DNA from: Pyronema omphalodes
Taxonomy: Eukaryota > Ascomycota > Pezizomycetes > Pezizales > Pyronemataceae
NCBI GenBank assembly: GCA_024516155.1
Contig: JAJJXM010000011.1
Location: 372,001 to 436,000 of the forward strand
Direction of reading: 5' to 3'
DNA length: 64,000 bases
A program made the translations under genes and the position numbers. Shown here piece after piece: positions 57,592-64,000 of this stretch (positions are counted from its first letter, which is position 1; every line of letters starts with the position of its first letter). The notes below the pieces were generated by a model. The model had not been told where the DNA came from, searched no databases, and was given only the letters and a program-made list of their open reading frames with translations.

Positions 57592-59422
57592 CCTCCCTCT
57601 GCCTCTCTCTCTCTCTGTTCTCGGGCTCTTTTCCAAGCCTTTCCAAGCCTTTCCAAAGGCTTGGGTTTTGTTAAACATCGCTGCTCCCTCCTCCGGCCAC
57701 GATACCGACCGGTGATGACTTGCTTGGACCTCTCGTGCTCGAGTGCTGGGCCTTGTGCTGGCGGCACAGGTGTAAGTGCCGCGCGAGTGGAGATGACGAC
57801 GGTGGATTGATCTAACCCTTTCTATCGGCCTAACCACCCTAACCGCAACTCAAAACAACGAATCCACCTTCCAAGACACAGCAAGAACAGGCGTTGGTAC
57901 TGCCGAGGAAACCTGATGATTAGTATTGGTATTCAGGACACGGGGGAGAGGAGGGGAGGGGAGGAGAGGGGAGGAGAGTGTATGAGGGAATGTGATGAGG
58001 TTGATGGACAGAGGGGAGAGGGGAAGGGCGTGGGTAGACGAGTGCTGTTCAGAGGATACTGGGAACGGAACCGGGAATTGAAGAGAAACTCGTTTCATCA
58101 ACTTCTACACATGAACAAAGGATCATCAACTGAAGCACGCACTGCGTCAGACAGATTCCTCCCCCCCAAGACAAACCAACCCACGGCTACATACCCGGAT
58201 TAATGATGCCCCCTGGTAACTTACTCTATCCGAGAATCCTATCGTCGACGATTGCACTCCCCTCGTCAGGCTCGCCCCGTCGCTCGCTCGCCACTTCGTA
58301 AGGCGCCGTTGCATCTTCGCGCCGTCGCGTCTCCAAAACTCATGCACCACCACCAAGAACCTCATGATTGAACGCCTGACAAAAGGGCAAAAAAGAAAGC
58401 TGATCGCTACGACAGCGGATAGCAACGTTGGATAGCCCCAGAGTAGCAGGATAGGCTTGTATGTAGGCAGGCCTACGTAACCTTTCATCGGTCGAGCAGG
58501 AACAATAACAACGAGACTGGCCCCAACACAACAACAAAAATAATCCGTCCGTTCCTGCCGTTCTGCACATCGTCCTCGATATGGTGACAACACATCGCAA
58601 ATCCTAGAAATCATCGCAAAATATTCGTCATTTTTTTTTTGCAAAATAAAAAACAGCTGAAGCTGCCAGTCTTGAAAAGGCTGTCTCTCTCACTGCTTGC
58701 TGCAGCCCTCCCCACACTCAGACATCCATCCACAGAAAATACCGAAACCATTCTGGACCCTGCCTTCACTCTATCCCTCATCCCTCTCCCTCCCCCAAGC
58801 GCGAGCGAACACACAGAGCTCTCCGCCCAATCCCGTACAATTGTCTGTGTGTCTCTTCGTTCAACGCCGAATCTCCCTCCCCCCCTCCCCCCCCTCCCCC
58901 CTCTCGACTGCGGCGTATCTGATCTTGGAATCGCTCTCAACTGCTACCTGCTACTTTCTTTCTAAATCTGGTGTTTGCTTGGTATGGCAATCTTATCCAC
59001 CTTCGCAACAACTGGTAAAGCGCGAACTGACATGGCATGGACTCTGTTCCTCGTTAGAAGGAAAAAAAAACCAGACCTGGTTCAGAAGCGTGGCGCAGAC
59101 CGCGTCCTACTGTCTCCTACCCCCCCTCCGAAACCCCCGACAACTACGGTACCTTGTGGAGACAGGGGATACTACCTTCCCTAAGCTCGGACGTCGAAAC
59201 GCTGCAGGCCCTACATATTAAAGCCTTCCCACCCCGACCTGTCTGTCTCTCTCATCACCGCTCCTTCTGTCTTCACCAGCTCAATACGACACTCTTTCAG
59301 ACTCGGCACAGTACTCAAGTGACCATTCGCTCATTGAACCACTTCATCATCATCAATCGGATTTGATTATCACCAAGTCCCGGCCTTTTACTCAGTTTTA
59401 ATTACGCTCGCTCTCTGTCAAC

Positions 59423-60755
59423 ATGCACGCAAACGTTTTCAAGCTCGCCGCCATTTTGGCCACCAGCTCCATGGCTCTTGCTCAGACCTGGACTCACTGT
59501 AACCCCATGAAGAAGAGTAAGAGCTCCCTTTTTTGTTGGTTGTGTTGCTGCGTTCATTTGCGCTAACCAATTATGTAGCCTGCCCTGACGATCCCGCTCT
59601 TGCCGGTACTTACGACTGGGTCTACGGTGGACCCGCCCCCGACTTCAAGGTCCTCGCCGGAAAGGATGTTCTCAAGTACAACGACCCCTCTGCTGGAGGA
59701 GCCATCTACCGTGTTGAGAAGCGTCTCGATGCCCCCACCATTGTCTCCAACTTCTACATCATGTGGGGACGTCTTGATGTCACCTTGAAGGCTGCTCCCG
59801 GAGGAGGAGTTGTCTCTTCCGTCGTTCTCCAGTCCGACAACTTGGACGAGATCGACTGGGAGTGGGTCGGATCCCACATGGACGAGGCTCAGTCCAACTA
59901 CTTCGGAAAGGGTAACACCGAGACCTACGACCGTGGTGGAGTCCACCCTTGCAATGCTACCGACTTCCACACCTACTCCTTCGACTGGACCCAAGAGAAG
60001 CTCGACTGGCTCATTGACGGAAAGGTTGTCCGTACCTTGAAGCCCTCTGAGGTCAAGGGTGACTTCTACCCCCAGACCCCCATGCAGGTTCGTATCGGAT
60101 CTTGGGCTGCCGGTGACGAGCACAACGCCAAGGGAACTGTTGGTATGTATATTTCTGGAAATCCACGATAAAAGAAGAATCCCCTCCTCTAATATATGCT
60201 GCAGAATGGTCTGGTGGACCAATTAACTACGCTGCCGGTCCCTACGACATGATCGTCAAGGAGATCAAGGTTGTCGACTACTCCAACGGAACTGCTTACC
60301 GCTACTCTGACCAGTCCGGATCCTGGAAGTCCATTGAGGCTGTCGGAGGAACCGTTGGAGCTGGACCCCAGACCGGAAAGGGACACCAGACTGGAATCGT
60401 CGACCCCTCCGCCGAGATTGAGACCTTCGACCCTTCTTCCTCCGCCGCCAAGTCTAAGACAGGTTTGTTAATACCCACTACCAGCGGCGGCTCCCAGGCT
60501 TTAGAGACCGGTGAGCCGAACCAACGCGACCGAGATAAAAGTAAGGACCCGGCTGACCCCTTGGAGTTCACCCCATCGCCTACCTCGCCCTCCTCTCCGC
60601 CTACTTCTGGCTTTAAAGGAGAGATGAAAACATCCGGATACCCGACGGCATCCGAAACCACCGTTCCTCTTGTTGTCTCCTCGGATGCAAGAAGAATAGG
60701 TTCAGGTTTGCCGCTCGTCGGAGTGGCGTGGTTGGTTATTGGGTGGCTTCTGTGA
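59423..60755 (+). CDS. GPI-anchored GH16 cell-wall transglycosylase (CRH family)
   Basis: Cross-links chitin to beta-glucan in the cell wall. Exons 59423-59516, 59579-60142 and 60205-60755 (both introns 62 bp) give 402 aa. The signal peptide is at 1-20. The GH16 domain at about 32-250 carries the catalytic motif DEIDWEW at 121-127 (nucleophile E122, acid/base E126). Sugar-binding segments YSFDWTQEKLDWLIDGKVVR and PMQVRIGSWAAGD follow. A Ser/Pro-rich stalk and a C-terminal hydrophobic tail (LPLVGVAWLVIGWLL) preceded by small residues form a GPI signal. The GH16 part has very strong codon bias (GGA, CTC, GTC, AAG), but the stalk from about 60462 does not. The change coincides with a GTTTGT that could act as an alternative donor. 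Catalytic residues are intact. Confidence 0.93.
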
Positions 60756-61786
60756 TTTTAGGTTAAAAAATTGGTTCACGTCCACACTCGAGTAATTTCA
60801 CTCATCTCATACAATTACTATCTGTACTTGGGCTGGAGGTCTTCGTTTAAAAGTTAATCACCTACTAAGACGAAGGAACGAGAACGCGGTATAAGATTTG
60901 TTTTTTTATTTCGTTTTTTATTTCACAGCGGGGTGTTTTTTTTTTGGATTCATAAAGAAGGATAAAGTGTAGTATATTGCATTTTGGTATTTTTTGGACA
61001 AACTGTAATTGCATAGCGTTGTGGGGTTATTTTTTGCTATTTTTTTGAAGCGTTTTTTTTTGCTATTTCTTTTTTTGATTTTTTTTGCGCGCGCGTTTTG
61101 GGATAGAAGAATGGCGGTATGATATAAAGGGAAGGATTCTCAGCTATGGAGTTTACGTACCTTATAGAATTGCGGTGTTGTAATAAGGGTTTTTTGGTCC
61201 CGCACATGCTATGACTAGCGAATTGAAAAAAAATAAAATGTAAAATCGTGCCCCCTTCGCGAATCTTTTTTTTTTCATCGGATCGAGTGATGTGTAATAA
61301 TGAAGGCTGGTGGTGAATCAAAAAAAAAAACTGGAATTAACATGCTGAATAAAATGAGTTCTTCATAGCAGGTAGCAGGCAGAAAGTGAAAAGTGAAAAG
61401 TGGAAATTAGAAAGTAGAAAGCAGAATATAGGCAGTAGGCAGTTATTGATTTAACCCCCCCCCCCCCCCCCCCCCCCCACTGCCTAAGTTGCGCACAGGT
61501 CTTTATATACATATCATTATCTCCACTTCCCCCCACCTCCTCAAGCCCCCTTTTCCCCGGCTGTATATACGCCGTATATGTATATGTATACCCCTGACCT
61601 GGCACCTACTACGTTAACATCACATGTCAACGATAAGCCCAGCCTTAATATACCCTTCCTATGGCATAAGTAAGTTAAACTACATACATACCTTTATATA
61701 TCGATCTAACTATACATGATACTCCGAAAGCTAGGTAACAATGTAACCGCTGAAAGGAACCGTCCGTTCAATATGGTTCTAGCTGT
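60756..61786. other. CRH 3' region and simple-sequence spacer
   Basis: AT-rich, with many T and A runs and a 24-base C run. No gene was recognised. Confidence 0.6.
61455..61478. repeat. Poly(C) run, 24 bases
   Basis: An uninterrupted C run; length is likely to be unstable or uncertain in assembly. Confidence 0.9.
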
Positions 61787-62944
61787 GGACCGGATCGGAC
61801 CGTCGCTTGCGGTCCCGTTCTCTAGTAGGACCAGGACCAGCCGTTCTTGAGGCACCACGAGTGACTGTGGGTGACGACGACTGGCGTCACTGCTGGTCAC
61901 TCGAAATTGTCGGTTTTTTGGGTGTTTGGCTGGGAAGATTCTGATGCATTGTACGGATTAAAGAAAGCTATATGGAGTTTCTTGTAAAAAACAAAAGCTA
62001 TACTGGTGAAGAAGAATGATCCTTCTCCTCCCGCTACAATGCATTCATCCCTGGCATATTGGACTTTGTTGTTTTAAGTGTGCTGAGTAGGCCCCGTTGG
62101 AGAAAGCGCGGTAAGCATATCATCTAGCTCTTAAAACGGTACGGATGATGCGGTAACTACTTCTGTACATGTATGAGGACATTATGATATTTTTATTCTA
62201 TTGGGAATCGAGTTTTGGCGGTTGATGTTTGACTTACAGTGGCAATCGGCGATGAAATAGGTGAAAAGGCTTGTAGGTGGAAGATAGAAGATAGAAGATA
62301 TAGGATGAAAGATAGAAGGAATACTTACAGCAGAACCGTAATTCACCAGGAAATATTAATAATAGCAAGCTACCATAGCCATAGGCAGTCAACCTATTTC
62401 AGGGCGGGGCGTGTAGGTTTTACTAAAATGTAACATTCAGGTTTATTTTATTATTTTATTATCTCATACGCGCTTGCAACCGTAAGGTTATGGCGAGTGC
62501 TACTATTACTGAATATTGTCTATCACTGGCTCTCACCGGTGATAGCTGGGTACGGCCCAGACCGTTCTTGTCTGCCTGAGGTTGTAGCCTCCTCTTGTTA
62601 TTCCTATTCCGTTTCTGGTCTTTTCTCGTCTTTTTGTCCATGAGCCCTGTGTGCTCTGCCAAACACCCCCGGTGAGTTGATGTGGCATTCAGGGTTCATC
62701 TATTACAGTGCTGAAAATGTCGCTGCGCGCCGTGGTCCATAATGTCTGGTAAACTTGAATTGAAATGCTGTCTGTAAACTAGTTAACTAGCTAACTGGAT
62801 AACTGGATAACTGGATAACTGGATAACTAGTTAACTCGGAAACCCATGGTCCTGCCGTTACCTGCTGTCTTGTCTGGTCTTTTTAGTTCTGTGGACTTTG
62901 TGGACTTTGTGGACGGAACCGGATCATGCTAAACTCTGAATGGG
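61787..62944 (+). repeat. Dispersed repeat, copy B, with nested insertion
   Basis: Second copy of the repeat at 20529-21444, in the same orientation. After removing the nested 238-bp insertion and one 14-bp duplication, its length (about 906 bp) matches copy A. Where the copies differ, copy B mostly has T for C or A for G, for example TCATCTATTACAG against TCACCTACTACAG, and TAATGTCTGGTAAAC against TAACGTCTGGCAAAC. It also carries a local expansion of GGATAACT (about 62785-62828). No coding frame was seen. Confidence 0.85.
62442..62679 (-). mobile_element. 238-bp SINE-like retroposon nested in repeat copy B
   Basis: This segment is absent from the matching place in copy A and is bounded by a 14-bp direct repeat: ATGTAACATTCAGG at 62428-62441 and ATGTGGCATTCAGG at 62680-62693 (copy A has a single GTGTGGCATTCAGG). 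Its plus-strand start TTTATTTTATTATTTTATTA is the complement of an A-rich tail, so the element lies on the minus strand. Small size, A-rich tail and long target duplication fit a SINE. A TGGCAGAGCAC near its 5' end resembles a pol III A box, but no clear B box was found. Confidence 0.65.
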
Positions 62945-63320
62945 ATGATGGTAATGGTGATGATGGTGAATAGTTGAAGTTATAGCCTATAGGAAAGTGA
63001 GAATATCATAACTTACCCTCGCTTTCCCGCTTTCTTTGTGGAAAGAAAAAAAGATGAAGATGAAGATGAAGAAAAGGAAAAAGGAAAAAGAAAGGAGAGT
63101 TCATAACTTAGACTTCATACTTCATACTTCATACATTACCTTTCCTTTCTCGTTTACTGGCGAATTTGTATATTCCAATGAATTTAATCCAACTCACTGA
63201 ACCCAGCCCCACTATATCTTCCATAAAGTCACTAAAAACGGATATATATCAACCTGAATTATCTTAGTTCACTCTCGGCCACACTACAGCCCATAATTAG
63301 GAAACTCTAATTACGAAGTA

Positions 63321-63545
63321 CTCATGATTAAAACCCTCATGATTAAAACCCTCATGATTAAAACCCTCATGATTAAAACCCTCATGATTAAAACCCTCAT
63401 GATCAAAACCCTCATGATCAAAACCCTCATGATCAAAACCATCATGATTAAAAGCCTAATGATTTAAACCCTCATGATTTAAACCCTCATCATCAAAACT
63501 CTCATCATCGAAACCCTCATCATCAAAACCCTCATCATCAAACAC
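63321..63545. repeat. 15-bp minisatellite (CTCATGATTAAAACC), about 15 units
   Basis: Five near-perfect CTCATGATTAAAACC units, then a graded series of variants: CTCATGATCAAAACC, CTCATGATTTAAACC, CTCATCATCAAAACC. Variants are grouped, which shows the order of local duplications. Confidence 0.93.
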
Positions 63546-63828
63546 CAAAATATAAAACCCCAAAACTGTCCATAAAAAAGCTTCTATAAATAAAGAATAT
63601 AAAATATAATCAATTTACGTCAATATAATGAGGTATAGTGACCAATAACTCCTCCCAGAAACTTTTCGTACATCACACTACGAGTGATAATGTATGTCCG
63701 CATGCTGTTTAGTTGAGATTAACGGGATGTATTATCTATCAGTGAATTACACAGATTACATAATAACCCCCTAAAGTTTTGAGCCCAAAAGTATACGTGA
63801 ATACATCAATATTCTACCCAAATTTATT

Positions 63829-64000
63829 ATATCTCTATCTCTATCTCTATCTCTATCTCTATCTCTATCTCTATCTCTATCTCTATCTCTATCTCTATCT
63901 CTATCTCTATCTCTATCTCTATCTCTATCTCTATCTCTATCTCTATCTCTATCTCTATCTCTATCTCTATCTCTATCTCTATCTCTATCTCTATCTCTAT
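63829..64000. repeat. 6-bp repeat (TCTCTA)n reaching the window edge
   Basis: About 28 perfect copies of the hexamer without a single change. The array continues past the window end, so its full length is unknown. It is not the TTAGGG telomere repeat. Confidence 0.95.

Larger units (their letters stand above)
55666..59422. other. Divergent spacer between GRH1 and the CRH gene
   Basis: 3.8 kb with no gene I can support. It contains an 82-bp tandem duplication, a 16-bp minisatellite and a CT microsatellite, listed separately. The last 800 bp before the CRH start are rich in CT and CCCCTCC blocks, typical of a strong fungal promoter or leader. Frames of up to about 180 codons here read through simple sequence. 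Confidence 0.55.
62945..64000. other. Repeat-rich right end of window
   Basis: No gene was recognised. There is an AAGATG/AAAGG-rich patch at 63048-63100 and the two tandem arrays listed next. Confidence 0.6.

Noticed and set aside
59563..60222. 219-codon antisense frame
   Set aside because: It is opposite the GH16 domain of the CRH gene; same codon-bias artefact.
63321..63545. Regularly spaced repeats that could suggest a CRISPR array
   Set aside because: Units are 15 bp in direct tandem with no spacers, in a eukaryotic genome with no cas genes.
63829..64000. Telomere
   Set aside because: The hexamer TCTCTA is not the fungal TTAGGG/CCCTAA repeat and the window edge is arbitrary.

Overview
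This window is nuclear DNA of a filamentous ascomycete (Pezizomycotina). The evidence is intron-rich genes with 48-150 bp introns, GTRNGT-type donors and CTAAC/CTGAC branch points, fungal-specific families (Cyr1-type adenylate cyclase, CRH-type GH16 transglycosylase, Grh1, Mnr2/Alr-type CorA), a eukaryotic tRNA-Lys, and repeats decayed by C-to-T changes that look like repeat-induced point mutation (RIP). A leotiomycete is my best guess for class, but that is inference from the overall look of the proteins. Splice sites below were derived by hand; every multi-exon model was checked so that reading phase is kept across all introns.

Layout. 1-3193 (-): N-terminal half of adenylate cyclase, cut by the window edge. 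3.2-11.8 kb: gene-poor DNA with G-rich minisatellites. 11757-18390 (-): Ubr1 N-recognin ubiquitin ligase. 18.4-22.0 kb: gene-poor, with a purine-rich tract and copy A of a dispersed repeat. 22051-26058 (+): PYM/WIBG, then a large single-pass membrane protein of unknown function. 26838-29938 (-): a type II membrane glycosyltransferase-like protein and prohibitin-2. 31099-33608 (+): CorA-type Mg2+ transporter. 34.7-36.8 kb (-): an ankyrin pseudogene split by a 1377-bp hAT element with an 8-bp target-site duplication. 37996-39960 (-): TPT/Ymd8-type sugar-phosphate or nucleotide-sugar transporter. 41891-45250 (+): Bub1/Mad3-type spindle checkpoint kinase. 48605-50323 (+): protein disulfide isomerase. 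51094-51166 (+): tRNA-Lys(CUU). 54120-55665 (-): GRASP/Grh1. 59423-60755 (+): CRH-type GPI-anchored cell-wall transglycosylase. 60.8-64.0 kb: copy B of the dispersed repeat, carrying its own nested 238-bp SINE-like insertion, followed by two tandem arrays, the last running off the window.

The genes are mostly conserved housekeeping functions (cAMP signalling, N-degron proteolysis, EJC recycling, mitochondrial scaffold, Mg2+ transport, mitotic checkpoint, ER folding, Golgi stacking/secretion, cell wall). They do not form a cluster with a common task. The less ordinary content is in the spacers: nested mobile elements with readable insertion histories, and an unusual density of minisatellites with 6 to about 75 bp units.
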